Positions 26,538-35,492 are shown, counted from the first letter of the stretch. The stretch: DNA of 64,000 nucleotides from Nonomuraea typhae (GCF_009760925.1 NZ_VRLV01000003.1:372001-436000); one strand, 5' to 3'. Notes: generated by a model not told the origin, from the letters alone. Translations and numbers: made by a program.

Positions 26538-28802
26538 ATGGCCGAGGATCCCGAGCTGGCGGGTGTGACCGAGTTGCGCGTGCACGGGGTCGGCGGCGCC
26601 ACCCCTGCCGAGCTGCTCGGCGATCCGGCGCCCCGGCAGGTGTCGGGGGACGACATCGCCGGCTTCTACCGCACCCGCGACGCCGGCGGCAGGCATGTCG
26701 AGGCCTACTCGTGGGGCGGGCTGACCTCGCGGAGCGCGACCCGGATTCTCTGGCTGCTCCTGCTGCCGTTCATGCTCGCCAACGTGGCGGGGTGGATGTG
26801 CCCGAGGACGTTGCCGGGGCGCCGCGTGCTGTTCGCGCTGTATCGGGCGGTGGTGCGGTGGGCGGCGCTGGCGCTGACGCTCAATCTGGTGCTGCTGCTG
26901 ACCGCGATCGGGTCGGGGTACGTCGGGTATCAGTGCGGCGGGCGGGCGGGGTGCGCGAGTCCGTGGTGGTTGTGGCCGCTGGCCTGGCCGGGGATGACGG
27001 AGTCCGCGGGGCGGCGGATCCTGCTCGGGGCCGTGGTGCCGCTGGTCGCGATCGTGCTGCTCGCCCTGCTGGCGCATACGTCGCGGCGCAGGTATGAGGC
27101 CGTCGCGCCTCCTGTTCAGCAAGCGAAGGACGAGGAAGGGCAGGTCGGCGCAGCCGTACGGGAGGGGCCGGCCGTGAGCGCCGCGGCGCTGGGCGGCGGG
27201 ATGGCCGACCCGTGGTTCTGGGACGGCTACGACGTGGCCGCGCGGCTCAGCCGTACCCACAGTGCCGCCGCGATCGCGTTCCTGGCCGCTCTGATCGCGT
27301 ACACCGGCCACGCGGCGGGCCCGCCCGGGTGGCCGATCGCCTACCCGCTGGCGCTGGGTCTGGCGGGGCTGACGCTGGTCGGGGCGCTGGCGGCGCTCGC
27401 GGGCGACCGGCTCCTGGAGCGTCTCGAACCGTGGCTGGGCCCCGCCTCGTGGGTCGCGCTGGCGGCGGCGGCCGCGTTCGCGTGGACCTCCGCGGCCGGG
27501 CCGGGGAACCAAGTGGGCGAGACGCCCGGGCTCCGCGAGGCGATCACCGTCTTCTACGCCGGGTTCGGGCTCACGGTGGCGGCGCTCACGGCCGTGCTGG
27601 CCGTCGCCGCGGTGACCGGCGGCGGGCCGGGCGAGCGCGGGTTCCGCTGGGGCGCGCCGGTCGTCGTCGTCGCGCTGGCCGGGATCGGGCTGAACCTCGT
27701 GCTGATCGGGCTGCTCATCAGGGTGTCCGACCTCCTGGGCGCGGTCGTCTACGGCTACACCGGGCCGGCGACGCTCGGGGGTGAGCCGGTCATCGTGGTG
27801 TTTCCGATGTTCGGGCAGGTCATGGCCTACCTGGTGTTCACTCCGGTGGCGTTCGTGGCGATCGTCCTGGGTGTGCGGTTCGTGCGGTTGCTGCAGGTGG
27901 GGTCCGACGACGTGGAGGCGGAGTACCGCGCGCGCGAGGCCGGCGAGCAGCCGCGGCCCGGCCCGCGCCGGTGGTACGTCTCGGCGCTGGCCGACCGCGC
28001 CTGGGCGCTCGGGGTGGCCCGCGCCCGCTGGGTGTCGGGCTCCATGCGCGAACTCGACCTGCTGTTCACCGGCCTGGCCCTGCTCGGCGTCGCCCTGCTG
28101 GCCTGGGCGCAGTGGCGCTTCGGCCAGGCGGGACCGCCGCCGCCCCTCTGGCTGGTCACCGTCGGCGCCGCCGTTGCCTCCCTCATCCCCGTGGGGTTCC
28201 TGGCCGCGCTGCGCATGGGCTGGAGCGACGCGCAGAACCGCCGCATGGTCGGCGTGCTGTGGGACGTCGGCACGTTCTGGCCGCGCTGCTATCACCCGTT
28301 CTCGCCGCCCGCCTACCCCGAACGCGCCGTCCCCGAGCTGCAGCGGCGCATGTGGTGGCTGCACGACAACGGCGGCCGTGTCCTGCTGGTCGGCCACAGC
28401 CAGGGCTCGATCCTGGCCATCGCCGCCCTTCTGCAGCCCGGCTGCCTGCCGGCCGCCGGCCGCTTCGCCCTGCTGACCTTCGGCTCCCCGGCGCACAAGC
28501 TCTACAACTGGGCCTTCCCCGCCTATTTCCACGACGAGGTGCTGGCGGGGCTCGCCGGGGCCCGGGGCTGGGTCAACGTGCACTACCTCACCGACCCGCT
28601 GGGCGGGCCCGTCTTCTCCGCCGCCCGCCCGGCCGTGGACCGCCTGCTGCCCGACCCGCCGTCCAGCCTGTTCCAGTACGGCCAGCCGTACCCGCCGATC
28701 GGCGGGCACGGCGGGTACTGGATCGATCCGGCGGTGTGGAAGGAGGCCGACACTCTGGCCGCGGCCCTGACCTCGGACGAGACGCCCGGCGTCAGGGGGT
28801 GA
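26538..28802 (+). CDS. large polytopic membrane protein with alpha/beta-hydrolase motifs at both ends
   Basis: 754 residues. The N-terminal ~65 residues read like the first part of a hydrolase fold (ELRVHGVGGATPAELLG, HVEAYSWGGLTSRS). About ten hydrophobic segments follow between residues 70 and 560, then a C-terminal domain with the nucleophile elbow VLLVGHSQGSILAIAALL, LLTFGSPAHKLYNW, VNVHYLTDPLGGPVF and a late HGGYW. The Ser in GHSQG is the likely nucleophile. ATG 26538 has GAGGAG 6 bases upstream. Its end overlaps the convergent nadE gene by 11 bases. A membrane lipase or esterase is plausible; no named family. Confidence 0.75.
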   Translation: MAEDPELAGVTELRVHGVGGATPAELLGDPAPRQVSGDDIAGFYRTRDAGGRHVEAYSWGGLTSRSATRILWLLLLPFMLANVAGWMCPRTLPGRRVLFALYRAVVRWAALALTLNLVLLLTAIGSGYVGYQCGGRAGCASPWWLWPLAWPGMTESAGRRILLGAVVPLVAIVLLALLAHTSRRRYEAVAPPVQQAKDEEGQVGAAVREGPAVSAAALGGGMADPWFWDGYDVAARLSRTHSAAAIAFLAALIAYTGHAAGPPGWPIAYPLALGLAGLTLVGALAALAGDRLLERLEPWLGPASWVALAAAAAFAWTSAAGPGNQVGETPGLREAITVFYAGFGLTVAALTAVLAVAAVTGGGPGERGFRWGAPVVVVALAGIGLNLVLIGLLIRVSDLLGAVVYGYTGPATLGGEPVIVVFPMFGQVMAYLVFTPVAFVAIVLGVRFVRLLQVGSDDVEAEYRAREAGEQPRPGPRRWYVSALADRAWALGVARARWVSGSMRELDLLFTGLALLGVALLAWAQWRFGQAGPPPPLWLVTVGAAVASLIPVGFLAALRMGWSDAQNRRMVGVLWDVGTFWPRCYHPFSPPAYPERAVPELQRRMWWLHDNGGRVLLVGHSQGSILAIAALLQPGCLPAAGRFALLTFGSPAHKLYNWAFPAYFHDEVLAGLAGARGWVNVHYLTDPLGGPVFSAARPAVDRLLPDPPSSLFQYGQPYPPIGGHGGYWIDPAVWKEADTLAAALTSDETPGVRG

Positions 28803-29622
28803 TGGGGAGCTGCCGCTTGTGCTCGGTGAGGCGGTAGCGGGCGACGATGGCGGTGAAGGCGGCCTCGCCGACCGGCTTGCCCTCCAGGAGGTCGTCGATG
28901 TCGTCGTAGGTCACGCCGAGCGCGTCTTCGTCGGGCTTGCCCGGGTTGAGCGTCTCCAGGTCCGCGGTCGGGATCTTCGTGATCAGCTCGGCCGGCGCGC
29001 CCAGCGCCTGCGCGAGGGCGCGGACGCGGCGTTTGGTGAGGCCGGTGAGCGGTACCACGTCGGCCGCGCCGTCGCCGAACTTGGTGAAGAAGCCAGAGAC
29101 CGCCTCGGCGGCGTGGTCGGTGCCCACCACCAGGCCGTCGTGCGCGCCCGCCACCGCGAACTGCGCGATCATGCGCTGCCTGGCCTTGATGTTGCCGTGC
29201 ACGAAGTCCTGCTGGTGGGCGTCGCGGAAGGTGAGGCCGCCGGCCAGCAGCGCCTCGAGGGCGGCGTCGCTGGCCGGGCGTACGTCGACGGTCAGCACCT
29301 GGTCCGGGCCGATGAACTCCAGCGCGCGCTGGGCGTCCTTCTCATCGGCCTGCGTGCCGTACGGCAGGCGCATCGCGAAGAACACCGCCTCCCGCCCCGT
29401 GGCGCGCACCCGCTCGACCGCGAGCTGGCACAGCCGGCCGGCCGTCATGGAGTCCACGCCGCCGCTGATGCCCAGCACGAGCGAGCGCAGGCCGGTGGAG
29501 GTCAGCTGCCCGGCGAGGAAGGCCACCCGGCGCTCGATCTCGTGGTGCGCGTCGAAGGTCTGGCTCACCTGGAGATCCCTGGCGATCTCCTGTTGCACGG
29601 ACATGGACGCCGTCTCGGTCAA
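28792..29622 (-). CDS. nadE: NH3-dependent NAD+ synthetase
   Basis: 276 residues, the same length as the E. coli enzyme. It amidates nicotinic acid adenine dinucleotide to NAD+ with ATP and ammonia, the last step of NAD biosynthesis. PP-loop LGISGGVDSMTAGR near residue 48, MRLPYGTQADEKDAQRAL, VHGNIKARQRM, GTDHAAEAVSGFFTKFGDG and PLTGLTKRRVRAL are all present. No glutaminase domain, so it is the ammonia-using form. Convergent and overlapping by 11 bases with the membrane hydrolase gene. Confidence 0.97.
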   Translation of the reverse strand: MTETASMSVQQEIARDLQVSQTFDAHHEIERRVAFLAGQLTSTGLRSLVLGISGGVDSMTAGRLCQLAVERVRATGREAVFFAMRLPYGTQADEKDAQRALEFIGPDQVLTVDVRPASDAALEALLAGGLTFRDAHQQDFVHGNIKARQRMIAQFAVAGAHDGLVVGTDHAAEAVSGFFTKFGDGAADVVPLTGLTKRRVRALAQALGAPAELITKIPTADLETLNPGKPDEDALGVTYDDIDDLLEGKPVGEAAFTAIVARYRLTEHKRQLPITP

Positions 29623-29678
29623 GGTCGCTCCTCGGTCAGGGCCGCGTGCGCGGACGAATGCACTCTAAAGGACACACG

Positions 29679-30149
29679 TCAGCACGATTCCGTACGGCTG
29701 CCGCCCTTGAGCTTGGCCCAGACGGTTCCCAGGGCCTGGATGTCGGCGTCGTCCAGGAGGTCGTCGAAGATCTCGCGCAGCGCCTCGCGGCGGGTGGCGT
29801 CGGCCTCGGCGAAGGCCCGGCGGCCCTCGGCCGTGAGGGCGACGCGCACGGACCGGGCGTCGTCGGGCGACGGGACGCGGGCGACCAGGCCGCGGGCCTG
29901 CAGGGAGTCGACGACGCGGGAGACCTGGCTGCGGCTGAGCAGGGTCTTGGCCCCCAGGTCGGAGGCGGCCACCGGCTCATTCTGGCCACTGAGCCAGAGC
30001 ATCACCTCGAACCAGGACAGGGGCATGCCGTGCGCCCGCGTCAGCGCCTGGTCAATCCGGGCGGAGAGCGTGGTGCCGGCCCAGATCAGGCCGTAGAAGG
30101 CGTGGTCACGAGCGGAGAGGTCACCCAGGCTGATGTCGGTGCGGGCCAT
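29679..30149 (-). CDS. MarR-family transcriptional regulator
   Basis: 156-residue winged-helix regulator. The recognition region is SDLGAKTLLSRSQVSRVVDS with the beta wing ARVPSPDDARSVRVALTAEG, flanked by dimerisation helices. It diverges from a short-chain dehydrogenase gene across 77 bases that hold two strong palindromes, so autorepression and control of the dehydrogenase are likely. An unusual ligand is not predictable. Confidence 0.92.
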   Translation of the reverse strand: MARTDISLGDLSARDHAFYGLIWAGTTLSARIDQALTRAHGMPLSWFEVMLWLSGQNEPVAASDLGAKTLLSRSQVSRVVDSLQARGLVARVPSPDDARSVRVALTAEGRRAFAEADATRREALREIFDDLLDDADIQALGTVWAKLKGGSRTESC

Positions 30150-30168
30150 GGAGACAGCCTACCTATTT

Positions 30169-30205
30169 GCGTGTGTGTGCACACGCATATAGTGTGTGCA
30201 CACAC
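30169..30205. promoter_or_regulatory. twin palindromes, MarR operators
   Basis: GCGTGTG-TGTG-CACACGC (30169-30186) and GTGTGTGCACACAC (30192-30205). Their centres are 21 bp apart, two helical turns, which would put two dimers on one DNA face between the divergent MarR and dehydrogenase genes. Confidence 0.7.
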
Positions 30206-30226
30206 ACCAACTAGACGGGAGATCCA

Positions 30227-31072
30227 GTGAACACCTCGAAGACCGTCCTGATCACCGGCACCTCCTCCGGCATCGGCCTGGCCGCCTCCGTGGGCGCCGC
30301 CAAGGCCGGCTGGCAGGTCATCGCCACGATGCGCGACACCGCCAAGGCGGCGAACCTGACCCGCGCCGCCGCCGAGGCCGGGGTCGCCGGCCTCGTCCAG
30401 GTCAAGCGGCTGGACGTGGTGGACCCCGAGTCCATCCAGACCTGCCTGCGGGAGGTGCTCGCCGAGCACGGCCGCCTCGACGCCGTGGTCAACAACGCGG
30501 GCGCCGGGCACGTCGGCACCATCGAACTGAGCAGCATGAACGACGTCCGCGCGACGATGGAGGTCAACTTCTTCGGCGTCGTGGCGGTCACCAAGGCGGC
30601 CATGCCGTACCTGCGCGCCGGCCGGGGCCGCGTCATCACGGTCACCAGCATCGGCGGCGTGGTCGGCCAGCCGTTCAACGAGGCGTACTGCGCGGCCAAG
30701 TTCGCGGTGGAGGGCTTCATGGAGTCCCTGGCCCCCGTCGCGGCCACCGCGGGCGTCGGCGTCACCGTGGTCGAGCCGGGTCCGGTGGCCACCGAGTTCG
30801 TCGCCAACCTGGGGGTGTCCGTGACCGAGGCGATCGCGGCCGCGGGGCCGTACGGCGAGGCCATGAAGGCGTACATCGACCGGACGCTCACGTCGTTCGA
30901 GGAGGCGCAGACGCCGGACGAGGCCGCCGCGCCGATCATCGAGGCGCTGACCGGCGCCGCGCCCGCCTTCCGCGTGCAGACCTCCCCCGCGGTGCGCGAG
31001 TTCGCCGCAGCCAAGCTCACGGACCTGGACGGCTCGGGTGTCCAGGCCCTGACGCGCGCCTGGCTCGGCTGA
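30227..31072 (+). CDS. short-chain dehydrogenase/reductase
   Basis: 281-residue NAD(P)-dependent classical SDR. Cofactor loop TGTSSGIGLAAS near residue 11, NNAGAGHVG near residue 88, catalytic Ser in TVTSIGGVVG and the Y-x3-K pair in YCAAKFAVEGF; KRLDV in the adenine pocket position. GGGAG lies 6 bases before the ATG. Regulated, by position, by the divergent MarR gene. Substrate unknown. Confidence 0.93.
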   Translation: MNTSKTVLITGTSSGIGLAASVGAAKAGWQVIATMRDTAKAANLTRAAAEAGVAGLVQVKRLDVVDPESIQTCLREVLAEHGRLDAVVNNAGAGHVGTIELSSMNDVRATMEVNFFGVVAVTKAAMPYLRAGRGRVITVTSIGGVVGQPFNEAYCAAKFAVEGFMESLAPVAATAGVGVTVVEPGPVATEFVANLGVSVTEAIAAAGPYGEAMKAYIDRTLTSFEEAQTPDEAAAPIIEALTGAAPAFRVQTSPAVREFAAAKLTDLDGSGVQALTRAWLG

Positions 31073-31323
31073 CCCGCCCTCCGGGTGGTGGTGCGCAGCG
31101 ACTGGTACGGCACGGCCTCGCCCCCGGATCGACCGCGCCTGCCCAGTCGCTGCGGGTTTCATTCTGGTCCGGGAGCCGCCGCGCGGACATCTGCGCACAG
31201 GCTGAACCGGTTTGTCCCCCTGCCGCGGTACACGGGTCCACCATCCGCGGTAGGCGGATGAGGACAGGGCGCATTCCCGATCAAGGAGGGTTAGGGTCGG
31301 CCCCATCGGCGGAAGGCTGACGC

Positions 31324-32025
31324 ATGGAGATCGCGATGCCCTGGCGGGTGGCCGGCCTGGCGGTCCGCTTCGTCCTTCTGGTGACGCTGCTCTGGGGGGT
31401 GTTCCTCACCGCTCTGAGCATGACCCCCGCGCAGGGGTGGCTCGCGGACTTCCAGCGTGACCTGCGCGCCGGGCGCGTCGAGGCGATCGTGGTCCGCGAC
31501 GGGTACGCCACGCCGGAGGACCGCGACACCCTCATCGCGTCCAGCCTGATCTGGACCACCGATTCCCTGGTCTGGCGAATGGCTCAGGACGCCTGGAACG
31601 CCGGCTACCCGATCGAGCGGTTCACCACGGATCTGGCCAGGGCATCCTTCGACGGCAGGCTCATCCGGAAACCACGCGGTGGCCAGAGCGGATTCTGGCC
31701 GGCCTGGCTCGGCGAGGTGCCGCATCGCTACGGCCAGGTCGTCCAGGCGGCCTGGGTCATGGCTCTTGTCGTCATGCTGTTCAGCCGGCCGAGACTGGCC
31801 AACCGGTGGGCGTGGTTCTGGTTGTTCACCGTCGGCCAGATCGGGGCGCCGCTCTTCGTGCTCCTGGAGTCCCGCCCGATCTGGTCGGCCCTCGATCCGG
31901 TGCCGCCACGCGTGGTCAGGCCCGTCGAGGGCGGGACCGGTTGCGGGCTGGCGATCCTGCTGGGCTTCACGTCGGGCCTCCTCATGCTGGCCATCGGAAC
32001 CTACGTGGCCGACCTGACGGGCTGA
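31324..32025 (+). CDS. hypothetical membrane protein
   Basis: 233 residues. One N-terminal membrane segment (about 8-33), a roughly 105-residue soluble region rich in acidic and aromatic residues (TPEDRDTLIASSLIWTTDSL), then three segments (about 135-155, 163-182, 207-229). GGAAGG lies 7 bases before the ATG. No family recognised. A 251-base gap upstream (31073-31323) shows no other gene. Confidence 0.65.
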   Translation: MEIAMPWRVAGLAVRFVLLVTLLWGVFLTALSMTPAQGWLADFQRDLRAGRVEAIVVRDGYATPEDRDTLIASSLIWTTDSLVWRMAQDAWNAGYPIERFTTDLARASFDGRLIRKPRGGQSGFWPAWLGEVPHRYGQVVQAAWVMALVVMLFSRPRLANRWAWFWLFTVGQIGAPLFVLLESRPIWSALDPVPPRVVRPVEGGTGCGLAILLGFTSGLLMLAIGTYVADLTG

Positions 32026-32105
32026 AGAAGCGATCTGCGGGCCGCCGAGTGGGGCGGCTGCCATATGGTGGTGGGCGCCGAGCGAGATCGACTCAGGAGA
32101 CCTTG

Positions 32106-32759
32106 TTGCTGTACCAAGTGGTTAAGTTCGCCGCTGCCCCGCTCGCGACCGTCATGTGCCGCCCGCACATTTCGGGCGCGGCGAACGTGCCCAGGGCTGG
32201 AGGGGCGATCCTGGCGGCCAACCACCTGTCGATGATCGACTCCTTCCTCCTGCCGGCGCTCCTGCCGCGGCATGTCACCTTTGCCGCCAAGAGCGAGTAT
32301 TTTTCCGGCAATCCGGTCTCGCAGTGGTTCATGCGGCTGGGCGGGAGCCTGCCGACCGACCGGGACAGCGCCCACGCCGCCCAGGCCATGCTGGACGCTG
32401 CCGCCGACCTGCTGGAGCGCGGCGAGCTGTTCGGCATCCACCCGGAGGGCACCCGCTCCCCCGACGGCCGTCTCTACCGCGGCAAGATCGGCGTGGCCTG
32501 GCTGGCGCTCAAGACCGGCAAGCCGGTGCTGCCGGTGGCGCTGTCGGGCACCGAGAAGGTGATGCCGATGGGCGCCCGGGTGCCGCGGCCGGCACGGATC
32601 GGGATCACGATCGGCGAGCCCATGTGGTTCGAGGGCGACTACAAGAACGCCCGGGACCGGCGCCGCGTCACCGACGAGATCATGGCGGCCATCCAGCGGC
32701 TGTCGGGCCAGGAGTACGTCTCCGCCTACGCCGCCAGCGTCAAGGCCGCGGCCTCCTAG
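32106..32759 (+). CDS. PlsC-type 1-acylglycerol-3-phosphate acyltransferase
   Basis: 217-residue membrane-associated acyltransferase with the catalytic HX4D in NHLSMIDS, the FAAKSEYFSGNPVSQWFM segment, PEGTRSPDG for substrate phosphate, and VLPVALSGTEKVMPMG. It would acylate lysophosphatidic acid in phospholipid synthesis. The start is a TTG: AGGAG lies 6 bases before TTG 32106 and only 3 before TTG 32103, so the second is favoured. Ends 2 bases from the convergent Nudix gene. Confidence 0.88.
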   Translation: MLYQVVKFAAAPLATVMCRPHISGAANVPRAGGAILAANHLSMIDSFLLPALLPRHVTFAAKSEYFSGNPVSQWFMRLGGSLPTDRDSAHAAQAMLDAAADLLERGELFGIHPEGTRSPDGRLYRGKIGVAWLALKTGKPVLPVALSGTEKVMPMGARVPRPARIGITIGEPMWFEGDYKNARDRRRVTDEIMAAIQRLSGQEYVSAYAASVKAAAS

Positions 32760-32761
32760 CC

Positions 32762-33343
32762 TCAGGTCCGCGTCCAGGACGGCTGGGCCAGGCCGTACAC
32801 CCGCTGAGGGCGCCCGCGCAGGCAGACCTCGGCGAACTGCCACAAGATCGCCCCGGTCGGCGCGTGGATGACGATCGAGGGCCCGAGCGGCATCTGCAGC
32901 AGGCGCCCGCGCCAGCGCGGCACGCCCGGCGCCAGCAGGCGCTCCAGCGGGATCTCGTGGACGGCGGCGACCTCGCGCGGGTCGGCGACGGCGCGCTGCG
33001 TGCCGCCGAAGGCGACGACCGGCGTGATGACGAAGCCGGAGTCGGTGACGAAGTCGTCCAGCAGGCCGGCCACCTCGACACCGGTCAGGGACGTCTCCTC
33101 GGCCAGCTCGCGCAGGGCGCCGTCGGCGGCCTGCTCGCCGGGGTCCAGGACGCCGCCGGGCAGCGCCCACTGACCGGCGTTGCGGCCGCGTGGGGCGCGC
33201 CGGATGACGATGAGGTACGGCTCGCGCCCGCGCAGCACGCACACCGTCACGGCCGCCCGCCGCAGCCCCGCGGCATCGGGCGCCGGCCGGCGCTCGAACG
33301 CGGCCAGGTTGGCCCGGATCCTCTCCTCTGACACCTCGGACAT
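32762..33343 (-). CDS. Nudix hydrolase
   Basis: 193-residue hydrolase. The Nudix box, GVLDPGEQAADGALRELAEE, is complete for metal and diphosphate binding; RRAPRGRNAGQWALPGG precedes it. Substrates would be nucleoside-diphosphate-linked compounds. ATG 33343 is used here, but in-frame ATG 33394 has a stronger GGAGGAGG site; that start would overlap the ATG of the divergent pentapeptide gene by 2 bases. Confidence 0.88.
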   Translation of the reverse strand: MSEVSEERIRANLAAFERRPAPDAAGLRRAAVTVCVLRGREPYLIVIRRAPRGRNAGQWALPGGVLDPGEQAADGALRELAEETSLTGVEVAGLLDDFVTDSGFVITPVVAFGGTQRAVADPREVAAVHEIPLERLLAPGVPRWRGRLLQMPLGPSIVIHAPTGAILWQFAEVCLRGRPQRVYGLAQPSWTRT

Positions 33344-33392
33344 CAGGTCAGGATCCCACGCGGCCGGCGCCGTCACGGAGTGAAATAGGGGC

Positions 33393-34883
33393 ATGGGCCT
33401 CCTCCGGCGTTCCCCCAGACCCTCCGCGCCGCCGCCCGGACTGCGCACGCCGCATTCGGTGTGGTGGTGGATCGTGCCCGGAGCGCTGCTGATCGGCGTC
33501 GCCGCGTGGGGCACCGTCCAATGGCTGCTCCAGGACCTCCGGCAGCTTCCGGTCCCGCAGCAGATCTCGGCGCGGATCGAGGCGATGCGCACCGGGCTGG
33601 CGACCGCCGCGGGAGTGGGCGCCGCGGTGACCCTGATGCTCGCCGTGCGCCGCCAGCGCCATCAGGAGCTGACCGCCGCGCACACCACCCACGACGCCGC
33701 GGAACGCCGGGTGACCGAGCTCTACACCAAGGCGATCGAGCAGCTCGGCAACGCCCAGGCTCCGGTACGGCTGGGCGGCCTGTACGCCCTGGAGCGCCTG
33801 GCCCAGGACACCCCGGCGCTGCGCCAGACCGTCGTGGACGTGATCTGCGCCTACCTGCGCATGCCCTACCAGGCCCCGGCCGAGGAGGCGCGCGAGCCCG
33901 GGGTGCCGCGCGGCGCGGTCGGGGGCGTGGCCAGGGTGGGGGCCAGGCACGACCCGCAGGAGGAGCGCCAGGTCCGCCTGACCGCCCAGCGCATTCTGGT
34001 CGATCACCTACGCTACCGGCCGCCGGCCGGGCGCCGCGGGTGGCGGCGGCCGCCCGACCCCAACGTCCGGCACTGGCCCGGCACGCGCCTCGACCTGACC
34101 GGCGCCACCCTGATCGACCTCAGCCTGGTCGGCTGCCGCATCGGCGAGGCCGAGTTCCGGGGGGCGAGGTTCGTAGGCACCGCCGGGTTCGGCGGGGCGG
34201 TCTTCACCGGCGCGGCCCGGTTCGGCGGGGCCTGCTTCGCCGGCGCCGCCGAGTTCCGCGGGACGGACTTCACCGGCGCCGCCGAGTTCGGGGAGACGCT
34301 CTTCTGCGGCGACGCCGAGTTCGGCAAGGCACGGTTCACCGGTCCGGCCTGGTTCGGGGAGGCGACGTTCACCGGCACCGCCTGGTTCGGGGAGGCGGCC
34401 TTCGCGGCCACCGCCGGGTTCAGCGGGGCGACCTTCACGGAGGAGGGCGGGTTCGGGGAGGCGACCTTCACCGGCACCGCCGAGTTCGGCAACGCGCTGT
34501 TCACCGGCGGCGCCTGGTTCAGGAAGGCGGCCTTCGCCGGCGCGGCCCGGTTCGGCGAGGTGACGTTCGCCGGGGCCGCCGAGTTCGGCGAGACGCTCTT
34601 CACCGGTCCGGCCGGGTTCGGCGGGGCGACCTTCGCCGGTCCCGCCTGGTTTCGCGAGGCCGCCTTCATCGGCGTCGCCGAGTTCCGTGCGGCGACCTTC
34701 ACGAGCACGGTCAAGTTCAGCGGGGCCAAGGGGCTGGGGACGGCGGAGCTCGGCGGCGCCCGGCTGGCGGCCGCGGCGGACGGGATGGTGCGCACGTTCC
34801 CACCGTCCTGGCGGGTGGTGCCGGGCGCGGACGGGTGGCAGACGCTCCGGCTGACGACCGTGGGGGAAAGGGGCGGCGACTGA
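33393..34883 (+). CDS. membrane-anchored pentapeptide-repeat protein
   Basis: 496 residues: two N-terminal membrane segments (about 23-47 and 68-87), a cytosolic helical region with LYTKAIEQLGNAQAPVRLGG, as found before pentapeptide domains in actinobacteria, and then from about residue 225 to 450 some twenty A(F/W)xGAxF-type units forming a right-handed quadrilateral helix. The repeats contain Phe nearly every fifth residue. Such helices can mimic DNA or bind proteins. Start ATG 33393; the ribosome site is weak. Confidence 0.85.
   Translation: MGLLRRSPRPSAPPPGLRTPHSVWWWIVPGALLIGVAAWGTVQWLLQDLRQLPVPQQISARIEAMRTGLATAAGVGAAVTLMLAVRRQRHQELTAAHTTHDAAERRVTELYTKAIEQLGNAQAPVRLGGLYALERLAQDTPALRQTVVDVICAYLRMPYQAPAEEAREPGVPRGAVGGVARVGARHDPQEERQVRLTAQRILVDHLRYRPPAGRRGWRRPPDPNVRHWPGTRLDLTGATLIDLSLVGCRIGEAEFRGARFVGTAGFGGAVFTGAARFGGACFAGAAEFRGTDFTGAAEFGETLFCGDAEFGKARFTGPAWFGEATFTGTAWFGEAAFAATAGFSGATFTEEGGFGEATFTGTAEFGNALFTGGAWFRKAAFAGAARFGEVTFAGAAEFGETLFTGPAGFGGATFAGPAWFREAAFIGVAEFRAATFTSTVKFSGAKGLGTAELGGARLAAAADGMVRTFPPSWRVVPGADGWQTLRLTTVGERGGD
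34147..34735 (+). repeat. 15/30-bp degenerate coding repeats
   Basis: DNA coding the pentapeptide helix. Blocks such as GCGACGTTCACCGGCACCGC and GGTTCGGGGAGGCG recur at 30-base spacing. In-frame gain or loss of units by slippage would be easy here. Confidence 0.8.
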
Positions 34884-34902
34884 CCTCAGTCAGGGGAATG
34901 TC

Positions 34903-35490
34903 ATGCCGCCTGCAAGCGCATCGCGTTACATGATGAGGGTGACCGCTATCCTCATCGTGCTCGCCCTGCTCCTGCTGGGCGTGCTCCTGGTCGTCCTGAT
35001 CTACAACAGCCTCGTGGTGAAGCGCAACGCCGTCGACAACGCCTGGTCGCAGATCGACGTGCAGCTCAAGCGCCGCCACGACCTCATCCCGAACCTCGTG
35101 CGCACGGTCCAGGGCTACGCCGCGCACGAGCGCCAGACGCTGGAGGCGGTGCTCGCCGCCAGGGCCGCCGCCGCGCAGCCCGCCGGCCCGGAACGCCGGG
35201 CGCAGGCCGAGGCCACGCTGAGCACGGCGATCGGCGGCGTGCTGGCGATCGCGGAAGCCTATCCGCACCTGCGGGCCAGTGAGAACTTCGCCGCCCTGCA
35301 GGAAGAGCTGGCCACCGGCGAGAACCGCATCGCCTACGCCCGGCAGTACTACAACGACGCCGTGCTGGCCTACAACAACGCCCTGCACACCATCCCGTCC
35401 AACCTGGTGGCGGGGCTGACCGGGCATCGCGAACGCGAGTACTTCCGCACCGCCGACCCCGAGCGCGGCCCGGTCGAGGTCAGGTTCTGA
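34903..35490 (+). CDS. LemA family protein
   Basis: 195 residues: an N-terminal membrane anchor (about 11-35) followed by the helical LemA domain with YNSLVVKRNAVDNAWSQIDV, QLKRRHDLIPNLVRTVQGYA and YYNDAVLAYNNALHTIPSNL. Other in-frame starts (34930/34933) lack a ribosome site; ATG 34903 has AGGGGA upstream. Function of LemA is poorly known; it commonly precedes a DUF2207 membrane protein, as here (2 bases apart), suggesting a joint envelope role. Confidence 0.9.
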   Translation: MPPASASRYMMRVTAILIVLALLLLGVLLVVLIYNSLVVKRNAVDNAWSQIDVQLKRRHDLIPNLVRTVQGYAAHERQTLEAVLAARAAAAQPAGPERRAQAEATLSTAIGGVLAIAEAYPHLRASENFAALQEELATGENRIAYARQYYNDAVLAYNNALHTIPSNLVAGLTGHREREYFRTADPERGPVEVRF

Positions 35491-35492
35491 CC

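Noticed and set aside
26487..28709. 740-codon minus-strand frame opposite the membrane hydrolase
   Set aside because: Arg/Pro/Gln-rich with no domain; the plus strand gives membrane segments and a lipase elbow.
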